Shown piece after piece: positions 28,418 through 37,074 of a stretch of DNA of 64,000 nt (position 1 is its first letter; every line of letters begins with the position of its first letter). The stretch is from assembly GCA_048266425.1 (NCBI GenBank), contig JBLWZN010000025.1:1-64000 (forward strand), read 5' to 3'. The notes below the pieces were generated by a model that saw only the letters and a program-made list of their open reading frames with translations, was not told the origin of the DNA and did no database searches. The position numbers and the translations under genes were made by a program. The DNA comes from Cerina sp048266425 (GTDB taxonomy: Bacteria; Bacteroidota; Bacteroidia; Flavobacteriales; Flavobacteriaceae).

Positions 28418-28970
28418 CAAGGTTTTCCGCTTTTTGGAAAGAAAAAATAGGAGGTGCGAAATACGAAATACGAGGAATTTCAGTTCAACTCATGATTTTT
28501 TACTATCCCCCTCTTGGGAGGGGCTAGGGGTGGGACTTTACAAAAGCCCTTGAATTTTCATCCTTTTATTGTCATCCCATCTCTAAAGGGTGTCAAAAGC
28601 TTAAAAATTATTGGTTTTTACCATCATACTTATTCTGAACTTGAGACTTTTGAATTCATAATTCCGAATTGAAAGAAACGGAAAAAATAAACTTCTAAAC
28701 TTTTTTTTTGATTTTGATTTTCAACTTCAATTTGAGCTTGATACATAAGCTCGACACTTGAGCTTGAATTTTAAGGAACCGCCCACTGCCACTGCCAATT
28801 GATACCTTTTCAGGACCGGTTGCTGAGCGAAGTCGAAGCATGAACTTGGCACTTGAATTTAAATTTACCTTCCAATGTTACATCTCTTGCACACCTTGTT
28901 ACATACATGGCATCTATAATGTAGATAAAGGGGTAGTATTGGCATATAATTATTTTTAAAAAGAGAACTT
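28418..28970. repeat. Intergenic region with dispersed-repeat-like segments
   Basis: About 550 bases without a gene. It contains a G+C-rich hairpin of the form CCCCCTC-TTGG-GAGGGG at 28507-28523, a run built on the words TTGAGCTTGATA and ACTTGAGCTTGA (28730-28770), and a segment CTGAGCGAAGTCGAAGC near 28823. Each resembles intergenic repeat words I recall from other Flavobacteriia. The TTGA-type words also occur at 52590 and 54080 in this window. Confidence 0.45.
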
Positions 28971-29837
28971 ATGAAAACGTACCATCCAATGACAAAGAGA
29001 AGGCAAAATCGTTCCATTGTTTCGATTCTTGTTCTGGCAACTATTTTTTTCTTGACCTTGTTGGGTTCATGTTCGCCAGAGGACTTACTTGCCCCCAAGG
29101 ACTTTGAACAAAGTTCGGATCAAAATCAAAACGATAATAACACTAATAATGACGGCAACGATAACAACAATGATGGTAGCGATACATCAGAATTTAGCCT
29201 GGATAATATCCAGGGGGATTGGTTCAGGATAGGCGGTAACAATCCTAATAATAATGGAATGAAGCTCACCGTGACCGACAATTCGGGGAAGATCATAGAA
29301 CCCGAGAAATCGGGTTTTAAGGTTGGGGACATTAAATGGAAAGATATTAAAGGAACGGATGTCAATAAATACACCCACCTGGAACTGGGCAGTGATTATT
29401 CCTATTATTCGGCCTCTTTTGAATTTGGAGTGGATGATACGCTACGAGTACAGGTAGATTTGGCAGCAGTTGGCGATTTTCAAAAATGGGTCCGAGAAGA
29501 AAATTTTACCCCTCAAAGCAAGTATCTGGAGGTTTTACAGGGCTTTTGGGTCAGGGTTGGCGGAAACAACCCAGCAAATAATGGGGTAGAGGTAGAGGTG
29601 ACCGAGAATACCGGGAAGGTCACCGTGCCAAAAGAATCCGGATTTGATGTTGGTGCCATTAAATGGAAAGACATTTACGCTTTAGACGGAGATAGTTTTA
29701 CCCACATGGAACTGGGCAGTGATGGCTCATATTATTCCGCCACAATGGAAATTGGGGAGGCCGATACACTTAGAATTCATGTGGATAGTTCAGGACCTGG
29801 AAATATTCAGAAATGGGTAATGGAGAAGCAAGATTAA
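28971..29837 (+). CDS. Lipoprotein with two tandem copies of an unrecognised domain
   Basis: The 288-residue protein has a lipoprotein signal (LLGSC, Cys34), an Asn/Asp-rich low-complexity linker (about 48-72) and two similar domains at about 78-175 and 187-284. Both copies share the pattern GxW.RxGGNNP.NNG, then KSGF.VG.IKWKDI, then TH.ELGSD.SYYSA, and a closing QKWV. It should therefore be a surface or periplasmic protein with a duplicated, probably beta-rich domain. I do not recognise the domain family. It lies downstream of the orphan hybrid regulator and upstream of further lipoproteins in the same direction. Confidence 0.72.
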   Translation: MKTYHPMTKRRQNRSIVSILVLATIFFLTLLGSCSPEDLLAPKDFEQSSDQNQNDNNTNNDGNDNNNDGSDTSEFSLDNIQGDWFRIGGNNPNNNGMKLTVTDNSGKIIEPEKSGFKVGDIKWKDIKGTDVNKYTHLELGSDYSYYSASFEFGVDDTLRVQVDLAAVGDFQKWVREENFTPQSKYLEVLQGFWVRVGGNNPANNGVEVEVTENTGKVTVPKESGFDVGAIKWKDIYALDGDSFTHMELGSDGSYYSATMEIGEADTLRIHVDSSGPGNIQKWVMEKQD

Positions 29838-30090
29838 TATTCAATTGAAAACGGATGCCCTAATGGGGTAAACTTCTTACGAAGATGTGTCTATCCTTAA
29901 ATTACAAGATTGGGACAAGCACCCAAGACCTCAGATTCAAGTCAAAAAGTTTAAATAAACTCATTGGGAACAGTAGCCTTAAAATTCAAATGTCTAAAAA
30001 CAAAAATCATGGAACGAGCATTTAACGCCAAATACCTCCGGGTTAATGAGGGCCTGTCGGTACCGAACGGGTGAACAGGCGAGTTTTTCA

Positions 30091-30131
30091 ATTAATTTAT
30101 TATCAAGAAATTACAAAAATTTAAACGTATG
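30091..30131 (+). repeat. 41-bp leader shared with the VOC gene, copy A
   Basis: The 41 bases that end with the start codon of the lipoprotein gene match 57462-57502 at 35 of 41 positions without a gap. The similarity stops at the coding region. It begins ATTAATTT and ends CGTATG. Upstream of it a T5 run and a weakly similar G+C-richer stretch continue in both copies. Confidence 0.6.
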
Positions 30132-31088
30132 AAATTGAGATTCTTAGTTCTTGGACTTTGCATTGCACTAATTTCCATAGGCTGTAAGGATGCAAAAACC
30201 AACAAGGACAGCCCGAATGAAAAAGTAAACGTAGAAGTTGCGGATAAGGAAAATGTTGTAGAGGTCGTAACCCGTGTGATGGATTTGGAAGTCGTCCCCA
30301 AAATATCTTCGGGGTGGACAACTTTTAGATATAGGAACGAATCCAACGAAACCCATTTTTTTGTCTTGGAAAAATTGCCGGAGGGGAAAACTTTGGAAGA
30401 TAGCAAGGCAGAGGTGGTTCCCGTTTTTAAGGAAGGAATGGACTTGCTGAACGTTGGCAAAACGGAAGAAGGCTTTGCCGCCTTTAATAGATTACCGGCC
30501 TGGTTTTTTGAAGTGGTCTTCAGCGGAGGGGTAGGTCTGGTCTCGCCCAAAGGGATTGCCGAGATAACCGTGAACATGGATCCTGGAATCTATGTAATGG
30601 AATGTTATGTAAAAATGCCGAACGGGGAGTTTCATTCCGCTCACGGGATGGTAGCACAATTGGAAGTGACCGATACCAAGAACGGCAACATGAATCCAAA
30701 AAGTGATGTAGATGTGAGTATTTCGAGTGCCGAGGGTATAAACATAAAGAATAAAATAAGTGCCGGAGACCACATCATTGCCGTGCATTTTGAAGATCAA
30801 AAAGCCCATGAACATTTCTTGGGCCATGATGTGCATTTGGTTCGTCTTGATGCAGAAGCAAATCTTGACAACTTGAATTCTTGGATGAACTGGGCAGATC
30901 CCACGGCGTTTAAGACGCCGTCGCCAAACGGAGTCACCTTCTTGGGCGGAATTCAGGAAATGCCTGCAGGTAGTACGGGCTATTTTAATGAAAATCTTAG
31001 CCCGGGAAATTATGCGCTGATCGCCGAGGTGCCCGATCCCATGGGTAAGAATATGCTCAAAACATTTGAGGTTATTATGAAGAATTAG
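30129..31088 (+). CDS. Lipoprotein with cupredoxin-like features
   Basis: The 319-residue product has a lipobox (ISIGC, Cys19) and two beta-rich halves. The first half reads FRYRNESNETHFFVLEKLPEG (His76) and ends in PGIYVMECYVKMPNG..HSAHGM (Cys159, His169, His172, Met174). A His near an N-terminal strand plus a late Cys-His-Met cluster is the ligand layout of type-1 copper (cupredoxin) sites. The second half repeats a similar strand pattern (AHEHFLGHDVHLV, PGNYALIAEVP) without the Cys. A copper or electron-transfer role is an inference from these residues only. Confidence 0.7.
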   Translation: MKLRFLVLGLCIALISIGCKDAKTNKDSPNEKVNVEVADKENVVEVVTRVMDLEVVPKISSGWTTFRYRNESNETHFFVLEKLPEGKTLEDSKAEVVPVFKEGMDLLNVGKTEEGFAAFNRLPAWFFEVVFSGGVGLVSPKGIAEITVNMDPGIYVMECYVKMPNGEFHSAHGMVAQLEVTDTKNGNMNPKSDVDVSISSAEGINIKNKISAGDHIIAVHFEDQKAHEHFLGHDVHLVRLDAEANLDNLNSWMNWADPTAFKTPSPNGVTFLGGIQEMPAGSTGYFNENLSPGNYALIAEVPDPMGKNMLKTFEVIMKN

Positions 31089-31131
31089 CGATTATTTTTT
31101 GAATAATTTGATAACTGGAAATAGATATAAG

Positions 31132-31428
31132 ATGAAATTGTTAAAGAATAAAAATCAAATTTTGGGGTGTATTGCTAAGAATAATTTTTCAATGCAAGCA
31201 ATAGTGTTTTGCACTATGCTTGGCATAACACTTATTTCGAACGGATGTAAGCATGATCCGGAAGATTGCGCAAACAACCCTCAATTATGTTTGGCCACAT
31301 GTATTAATGATCCTACGTATTGTGTTGATGTTGATGCCCAGGCTAAAAGTACGGAAGAAACTGAAAAAGCAACAGATTCAACTGCTGCCGTGGCCAAATT
31401 ACCGGTGCGGGTAGAAATCGATGAATAG
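31132..31428 (+). CDS. Small Cys-rich lipoprotein
   Basis: From the ATG at 31132 the product has 98 residues: a long n-region, a hydrophobic stretch, and a lipobox ending at Cys39 (ISNGC). Next comes a compact motif in which two similar octets, CANNPQLC (46-53) and CINDPTYC (57-64), are three residues apart. A Thr/Glu/Ala-rich tail follows. The paired CxNxPxxC motif could form two disulfides or a metal site. No family is recognised. It lies 43 bases after the cupredoxin-like gene and next to the following gene, so these three are probably co-transcribed. Confidence 0.6.
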   Translation: MKLLKNKNQILGCIAKNNFSMQAIVFCTMLGITLISNGCKHDPEDCANNPQLCLATCINDPTYCVDVDAQAKSTEETEKATDSTAAVAKLPVRVEIDE

Positions 31429-31462
31429 GAACCATTTAAAAATTTCCTGTAACCGTGTGCCC

Positions 31463-31879
31463 ATGGGATACCGCCTAAATGTCTTACTTATCTGGATCTT
31501 TTTTTTACAGGCGTTTGCACAGGCGCAACCCATGGTCACCAAGGAGGCCAAAATACTGTTGGTAATGGATCTGAACGCCAGGGATTTTAAGACCATGGAA
31601 TTGTTCAAGGACCAAAATAGCTTAAAGACATTGGTCATAAAATATCCAGGATACGGTGTTTATATTGGATTGTTGGAAGGGGGTTACGAGTTATATGAAA
31701 ACCACATAAGACCGGAAGAGGATGCTGTAATTACAATTTATACCGACCAACAATTGTTCGCTGGGAATTCTAGTTTTCCTTCCGAAATTTATCCGGTGGG
31801 GGAAGTGTTTAAAATGCAGGACAATGGGGTTAGGGTCGTTTCCAACAAAAAAGGAGAGTTAATTCTCAAAATGAAGTAA
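31463..31879 (+). CDS. Secreted protein of unknown function
   Basis: The 138-residue form from ATG at 31463 begins with a clear signal peptide (MGYRLNVLLIWIFFLQAFAQAQ). A longer form from 31421 would overlap the stop of the preceding gene by 8 bases and add 14 polar residues. The mature part, with KNQNSLKTLVIKYPGYGVYIGLLEGGYELYENH-like strands, is mostly beta. I do not recognise it. Its place directly after two lipoproteins suggests a shared envelope function. Confidence 0.55.
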   Translation: MGYRLNVLLIWIFFLQAFAQAQPMVTKEAKILLVMDLNARDFKTMELFKDQNSLKTLVIKYPGYGVYIGLLEGGYELYENHIRPEEDAVITIYTDQQLFAGNSSFPSEIYPVGEVFKMQDNGVRVVSNKKGELILKMK

Positions 31880-32028
31880 AATTTGCCATCAAGCGGAAAA
31901 ATAAATTAAGGCCAACTAAAAATAGGGACACTACCTCCATTTGCGTTGAAATTTGGATTTAAACATAACACTTTGATTATCGACAAACAATGAATTTATT
32001 TTTTCACTAAACACGAAACTCATTCTAA

Positions 32029-32136
32029 ATGTTCCCAAAAGAAATAAAACATATTGTACTGGTCCTTTGGGCCATGATGGCCTTAGGGGTAGCTATGGCC
32101 CTTATCTCCATATTTGCTATGGCACTACATGGTTAA
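32029..32136 (+). CDS. Possible single-helix membrane peptide, 35 residues
   Basis: ATG at 32029 opens a frame of a short charged start (MFPKEIKH) and one long hydrophobic helix rich in Met, Ala and Leu, ending in MALHG before TAA. It has the form of small single-helix membrane proteins. There is no homology or conservation evidence, so it may be chance. Confidence 0.3.
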   Translation: MFPKEIKHIVLVLWAMMALGVAMALISIFAMALHG

Positions 32137-32435
32137 CATCAGATTGTAGGATTAGAGATCATTGCAGATCTAGGGGCAATACACACGCTTCTGCCTTGGC
32201 ACAAAATTCGCGATTGCCTTGTACATCTATTGAACATGAATTGCCCCTGGGCGCAATGTCCGATTTTTACAATGAAGTAGATTTTAAAGGGCGTACCTTT
32301 TTCAAAATTAATAGAATTTTAAATAAGGAGGCTATTTGATATGTATATGGTCTTGTAGGGTTCATTCAGCCCATTTATTCATGTAGCGTACCTTAAAACA
32401 AAGGATGGAAAATAGATACAAAGGAGATTAGGGAT

Positions 32436-32504
32436 ATGTCCATAGCTTTATGGGCTGTTGTAGTGCTGGGTTTGTTGATGGTCCTATTTGCACTTTTTGG
32501 ATAA
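32436..32504 (+). CDS. Possible hydrophobic micro-peptide, 22 residues
   Basis: ATG at 32436, seven bases after an AAGGAG-like sequence, opens a 22-codon frame that is almost entirely hydrophobic (MSIALWAVVVLGLLMVLFAL). Size is at the lower limit for a gene; support is the upstream purine run and the uniform hydrophobicity only. Confidence 0.22.
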   Translation: MSIALWAVVVLGLLMVLFALFG

Positions 32505-32567
32505 TGGGTCCTGTTAAATTCTGAAAAATATCAACTCATAAACATTAACCAAATAAAATCATAAATC

Positions 32568-33087
32568 ATGAAAAGGATTTTTTTTATTGACGTGCGCCTG
32601 CCTGCTTATTTTCTCATGTTCCAATGACGACAATGACGATGAGGGACCCAAAACCAGTGACATCGTAGGAACTTGGGCCATTACTTCTTCGGATTCGGGC
32701 AGTGATGCGAACGAGGCCGAAGCGGCCATAAAAAAAATCGTGGAACAACTGGCCGGCAAAGGATGTCCCATTATGACCTATACCTTCGATGCCAATGGAT
32801 AACTATCGGTCTATAATATTTCCGAGGCGCTTTCCGAGGAAGAATTGGAGTCCGGAGCTGTTATCTGCCCGGCTTCCGGAGCCGGTAAGACATCTGCTGG
32901 CACCTATACTTATGAAAACGGTGTGTTAAAAATGGTTTTTAGCGATGATGGCGGGGGCTCTGCCAAAAATGTATCCGCACCGATTACGATCTCTGGAAAT
33001 ACAATGAAGGCTAAAATAGATGATTTTTTCGATGAGCTCCCAGATGGCGTGGATGGCAGTACCCAAGTAATACTTACCAAAAGCTAA
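32568..33087 (+). pseudogene. Broken lipoprotein gene (lipocalin-like), frameshift plus in-frame stop
   Basis: ATG at 32568 starts MKRIFF and then meets a run of eight T (32578-32585). With seven T the frame would continue into LLTCACLLIFSCSNDDND, a perfect lipoprotein signal; with eight it is lost. The restored frame runs SDIVGTWAITSS... to YTFDANG, meets TAA at 32800-32802, and continues in the same frame (LSVYNISEALSEEELES... to VILTKS, stop 33087). Start VGTW and the overall shape resemble the lipocalin-like lipoproteins common in Flavobacteriaceae. Two independent lesions make a pseudogene more likely than a sequencing error. Confidence 0.7.
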
Positions 33088-33146
33088 TACCGCTCTAAAT
33101 TAAAAGTCTTTTAGTGAGCGCCTCAGCATATAGTAAGAACCCGTTT

Positions 33147-33181
33147 AAACCAAAAAGTATAATTTTCATACTTTTTGGTTT
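33147..33181 (+). terminator. Strong hairpin, probable terminator
   Basis: A perfect 14-base inverted repeat (AAACCAAAAAGTAT and its complement) encloses a 7-base loop, 60 bases after the broken lipoprotein gene. The right arm is T rich, so it could end transcription in the + direction. Confidence 0.6.
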
Positions 33182-33493
33182 ATTAATTTTAGGCCCATTT
33201 CTTTCAAAAATTTATTCAAAATCCAGTGTTGCGCAAAGGGCAGCAAACATCACTTGCGAGCATGGATGTAAACATTTTGTGTTAAGAACTTTGCGGCCAA
33301 ACCTTCATTTCCCACTTTACAAACTGCTGCATTTTTTCCATCTTTGTTAGCACCGCTTCCGTATAAAACGGTCGGTAGTAGCAACAAGCGGTTATCAAGT
33401 AAAGGAGTTTTAACTCTTGTTCATCTTACTCCTTCACTTAATTTAAAGCACACAGCAAGCCATAAATTATAAACCTTTTAACAATAAGTAACT
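33182..33493. other. Intergenic leader upstream of nrdB
   Basis: About 310 bases with no convincing ORF. No NrdR-box-like palindrome was recognised. The nearest promoter-like word is CATCTTTG near 33340, one base away from TAnnTTTG. Confidence 0.4.
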
Positions 33494-34483
33494 ATGTCCA
33501 CCACAAGTGTTGAGCCCATCTTAGAAACAAATGAAGACCGCTTCGTAATTTTTCCTATCAAGCATCACGACCTATGGGAATGGTACAAAAAATGCCAGGC
33601 CTGTTTTTGGACAGCAGAGGAGATCGATTTGCATCAGGACATGGCAGATTGGACCGGTAAACTGAATGCTGACGAAAGATATTTTATTAAACACATTTTG
33701 GCCTTTTTTGCTGCTTCGGACGGCATCGTAAACGAAAATCTTGCCGAAAACTTCGTAAACGAAGTACAATATTCGGAAGCCAAATTTTTCTATGGCTTTC
33801 AAATTATGATGGAAAATATCCACTCGGAAACTTATTCGCTTTTAATTGATACTTATGTAAAGGACGAAAAGGAGAAAAATCTGCTTTTCAAGGCCATTGA
33901 GAATTTCCCCGCCATTAAGAAAAAGGCAGATTGGGCGTTAAAATGGATAGAGTCCCCCAGCTTTGCCGAACGTTTGATCGCATTTGCTGCTGTGGAGGGG
34001 ATTTTCTTCTCTGGTGCCTTCTGTTCCCTTTTCTGGTTGAAAAAAAGAGGTTTAATGCCGGGCCTTACATTTTCCAATGAACTTATCTCCCGTGATGAGG
34101 GAATGCATTGTGATTATGCCGTACATCTGCACAATCGGCATTTGGTAAATAAAGTGCCAAAGGAAAGAATCACTGATATTATTGTGGATGCATTAAATAT
34201 AGAACGGGAGTTTATTACCGAATCCCTTCCTGTAAGCCTTATCGGCATGAATGCCAAATTGATGACCCAGTATTTGGAATTTGTGGCCGACCGCCTCTTG
34301 GTAGAATTGGAATGCAAAAAGGTCTATAACACTGCTAACCCATTCGATTTTATGGATATGATATCCCTACAGGGCAAGACCAATTTCTTTGAAAAAAGGG
34401 TGTCCGAGTACCAAAAGGCCGGGGTTCTCAACAAGGAGAAAGACCAAGAAGCGCAGAAGATCAGCTTCGATGCAGAGTTCTGA
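33494..34483 (+). CDS. nrdB: Ribonucleoside-diphosphate reductase, beta subunit (class I)
   Basis: The 329-residue subunit has the ferritin-like helices of NrdB, with metal-ligand ExxH pairs visible in MENIHSETYS and SRDEGMHCDYA and a further acidic ligand near the N-terminus (TAEEIDLHQD). Class I reductases need it to make the radical used by NrdA to reduce NDPs to dNDPs. Length is typical of the Bacteroidota form. nrdA follows after 64 bases in the same direction; the spacer contains repeated aaattcgtaaatc-like words. Confidence 0.95.
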   Translation: MSTTSVEPILETNEDRFVIFPIKHHDLWEWYKKCQACFWTAEEIDLHQDMADWTGKLNADERYFIKHILAFFAASDGIVNENLAENFVNEVQYSEAKFFYGFQIMMENIHSETYSLLIDTYVKDEKEKNLLFKAIENFPAIKKKADWALKWIESPSFAERLIAFAAVEGIFFSGAFCSLFWLKKRGLMPGLTFSNELISRDEGMHCDYAVHLHNRHLVNKVPKERITDIIVDALNIEREFITESLPVSLIGMNAKLMTQYLEFVADRLLVELECKKVYNTANPFDFMDMISLQGKTNFFEKRVSEYQKAGVLNKEKDQEAQKISFDAEF

Positions 34484-34547
34484 TTTCGTAATTCACCATT
34501 CTAAAATCGCCAATCTAAATTCTTAAATCAAAATTCGTAAATCAATT

Positions 34548-37007
34548 ATGTTTGTAGTAAAAAGGGACGGAAGAAAAGAGCCGATGATGTTCGACAAAAT
34601 CACGGCCAGGGTAAGGAAATTGTGCTATGGTCTAAATGATCTGGTGGATCCGGTAAAGGTGGCCATGCGGGTAATCGAAGGTCTGTATGACGGGGTCACT
34701 ACCTCGGAGCTGGACAACCTTGCGGCCGAGATTGCGGCTACTATGACTACGGCCCACCCAGATTACGCTAAATTGGCTGCGCGTATTTCCGTTTCCAACC
34801 TTCACAAGAACACAAAAAAATCCTTCTCGGAAACCATGAAGGACCTCTATGAATATGTAAATCCAAGAACGGGCAAAAAAGCACCCTTACTGTCCGATGA
34901 GGTTTATAAGGTGATTTCTGAGAATTCGGAAATTTTGGATTCTACCATCATCTACAATAGGGATTTTAGCTACGATTATTTTGGGTTTAAGACATTGGAG
35001 CGGTCATATCTTCTCAAAATCAATGGTAAGATCGCAGAGCGCCCACAACATATGCTAATGCGGGTTTCCGTCGGCATCCATTTAAATGATTTGGAATCCG
35101 TTGTGGAGACTTACGAGCTCATGTCCAAAAAGTATTTTACCCATGCCACGCCTACACTTTTCAATGCGGGCACCCCGAAGCCGCAAATGTCTTCCTGCTT
35201 TCTTTTGGCCATGAAGGACGATAGTATTGACGGGATTTATGATACCTTGAAGAATACCGCCAAAATTTCCCAATCAGCCGGGGGGATAGGTCTATCTATT
35301 CACAATGTTAGGGCCACCGGTTCCTATATTTCTGGGACCAACGGAACCTCCAACGGCATAGTACCTATGCTAAAGGTGTTCAATGATACCGCACGTTACG
35401 TGGACCAAGGTGGAGGAAAGCGTAAAGGCAGCTTTGCGATTTATGTAGAACCGTGGCACGCCGATATTTACGATTTCTTAGATCTTAAAAAGAACCATGG
35501 TAAGGAAGAAATGCGGGCACGCGACCTGTTCTATGCCATGTGGATACCCGATTTGTTTATGAAAAGGGTTGAGGCCAATGAAAATTGGACGCTAATGTGC
35601 CCCAATGAATGCCCTGGACTGTATAATAACCACAGTGAGGCGTTTGATGAACTATACCTAAAATACGAAGCGGAAAACAAGGGCCGTAAGACGGTCCGTG
35701 CCAGGGAACTATGGGAAAAGATTTTGGAATCCCAAATCGAGACCGGTACGCCATATATGCTCTACAAGGATGCCGCCAACCGGAAGAGCAACCAAAGGAA
35801 TTTGGGAACTATCCGATCTTCCAACCTTTGCACGGAGATTATGGAGTATACTTCTCCCGATGAAATCGCTGTATGCAATTTGGCTTCGATAGCCTTGCCA
35901 ATGTTCATTAAGAACGGGGAGTTTGATCATAAGGAACTTTTTAGGGTGACCAAAAGAGTGACCAAAAACTTGAACAGGGTCATCGATAGAAATTATTATC
36001 CGGTTAAGGAAGCGGAGAACTCCAATATGCGGCATAGGCCGATAGGTTTAGGAATCCAGGGTCTGGCCGATGCGTTTATTATGCTTCGTTTGCCTTTTAC
36101 CAGTGACGAGGCCAAGAAATTAAACCAAGAAGTATTTGAAACGCTCTATTTTGCGGCGGTTACCGCTTCCATGGAGATGGCCAAAGAAGAAGGTGTCTAC
36201 TCTTCCTTTGAAGGGTCGCCCATTTCAAAAGGTGAGTTTCAGCACAACCTATGGGGAATAAAGGATGAAGAGCTATCTGGCCGTTGGGACTGGGACAAGT
36301 TGCGCAAGGAGGTCAAGAAAAATGGGGTTCGCAATTCCTTGTTGGTAGCCCCTATGCCCACTGCTTCCACTTCCCAGATTTTGGGCAATAACGAATGCTT
36401 TGAACCGTATACTTCCAATATTTATACCCGTAGGGTTTTGTCCGGCGAATTTATAGTGGTAAACAAACATCTTTTGGAAGACTTGGTTCAACTTGGTTTG
36501 TGGAACGAAAATCTAAAACAAGAGCTGATGCGCGCCAACGGATCCGTTCAGGATATCGAGGGGATTCCCGCCGATATCAAGGAACTTTACAAGACCGTTT
36601 GGGAGCTGAGCATGAAGGATATTATCGATATGAGCAGGCAGCGGGGTTATTTTATCGATCAGAGTCAATCGTTAAACCTGTTTATGGAGAATGCCAACTA
36701 TTCCAAACTGACTTCCATGCATTTTTATGCCTGGAAAAGCGGCTTAAAAACAGGAATGTACTATTTACGCACCAAGGCGGCGGTAGATGCCATTAAGTTT
36801 ACTCTGGACAATTCCAAGAAGGAGGAAGAGCCGGTGGTAGTTGCACAAGCATTGGAAGCCACGACTGCCAATGCCAAGGTCATAGAGGTTAATCCGGTTG
36901 CTGAGGAAATCGATATTCAACCTATGACTGCAGAAGAGATGAAGGCCCTGATTGCAAGATCAAAGGAAGGTCAGGCCGATGATGATTGCCTGATGTGCGG
37001 TTCCTAA
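34548..37007 (+). CDS. nrdA: Ribonucleoside-diphosphate reductase, alpha subunit (class I)
   Basis: The 819-residue catalytic subunit has an N-terminal ATP-cone (about 1-95, MFVVKRDGRKEPMMFDKI), active-site blocks SSCFLLAMKDD, SNLCTEIMEY and NNECFEPYTSN, and a C-terminal redox tail CLMCGS (CxxC) that is reduced by thioredoxin. The ATP-cone implies allosteric control of overall activity by ATP/dATP. It is in an operon with nrdB, and a hairpin terminator follows 70 bases after the stop. Confidence 0.95.
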   Translation: MFVVKRDGRKEPMMFDKITARVRKLCYGLNDLVDPVKVAMRVIEGLYDGVTTSELDNLAAEIAATMTTAHPDYAKLAARISVSNLHKNTKKSFSETMKDLYEYVNPRTGKKAPLLSDEVYKVISENSEILDSTIIYNRDFSYDYFGFKTLERSYLLKINGKIAERPQHMLMRVSVGIHLNDLESVVETYELMSKKYFTHATPTLFNAGTPKPQMSSCFLLAMKDDSIDGIYDTLKNTAKISQSAGGIGLSIHNVRATGSYISGTNGTSNGIVPMLKVFNDTARYVDQGGGKRKGSFAIYVEPWHADIYDFLDLKKNHGKEEMRARDLFYAMWIPDLFMKRVEANENWTLMCPNECPGLYNNHSEAFDELYLKYEAENKGRKTVRARELWEKILESQIETGTPYMLYKDAANRKSNQRNLGTIRSSNLCTEIMEYTSPDEIAVCNLASIALPMFIKNGEFDHKELFRVTKRVTKNLNRVIDRNYYPVKEAENSNMRHRPIGLGIQGLADAFIMLRLPFTSDEAKKLNQEVFETLYFAAVTASMEMAKEEGVYSSFEGSPISKGEFQHNLWGIKDEELSGRWDWDKLRKEVKKNGVRNSLLVAPMPTASTSQILGNNECFEPYTSNIYTRRVLSGEFIVVNKHLLEDLVQLGLWNENLKQELMRANGSVQDIEGIPADIKELYKTVWELSMKDIIDMSRQRGYFIDQSQSLNLFMENANYSKLTSMHFYAWKSGLKTGMYYLRTKAAVDAIKFTLDNSKKEEEPVVVAQALEATTANAKVIEVNPVAEEIDIQPMTAEEMKALIARSKEGQADDDCLMCGS

Positions 37008-37074
37008 GCCAATGGGTAGAATTGACGTTGGATATATTAAACAGATATTGATATAGTGTTTATTTTGATAAAAG

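Larger units (their letters stand above)
31880..32567. other. Low-coding region with tiny hydrophobic ORFs
   Basis: Nearly 700 bases without a normal gene. It holds two very short hydrophobic frames (32029-32136 and 32436-32504) and scattered 25-50-codon frames in other phases, such as one reading MSDFYNEVDFKGRTFF at 32257-32340. Together with the broken gene just downstream this looks like a zone of gene decay. Confidence 0.4.

Noticed and set aside
33114..33350. 78-codon + frame before nrdB
   Set aside because: It reads through a perfect 14-base terminator hairpin, so it is not likely to be a gene.
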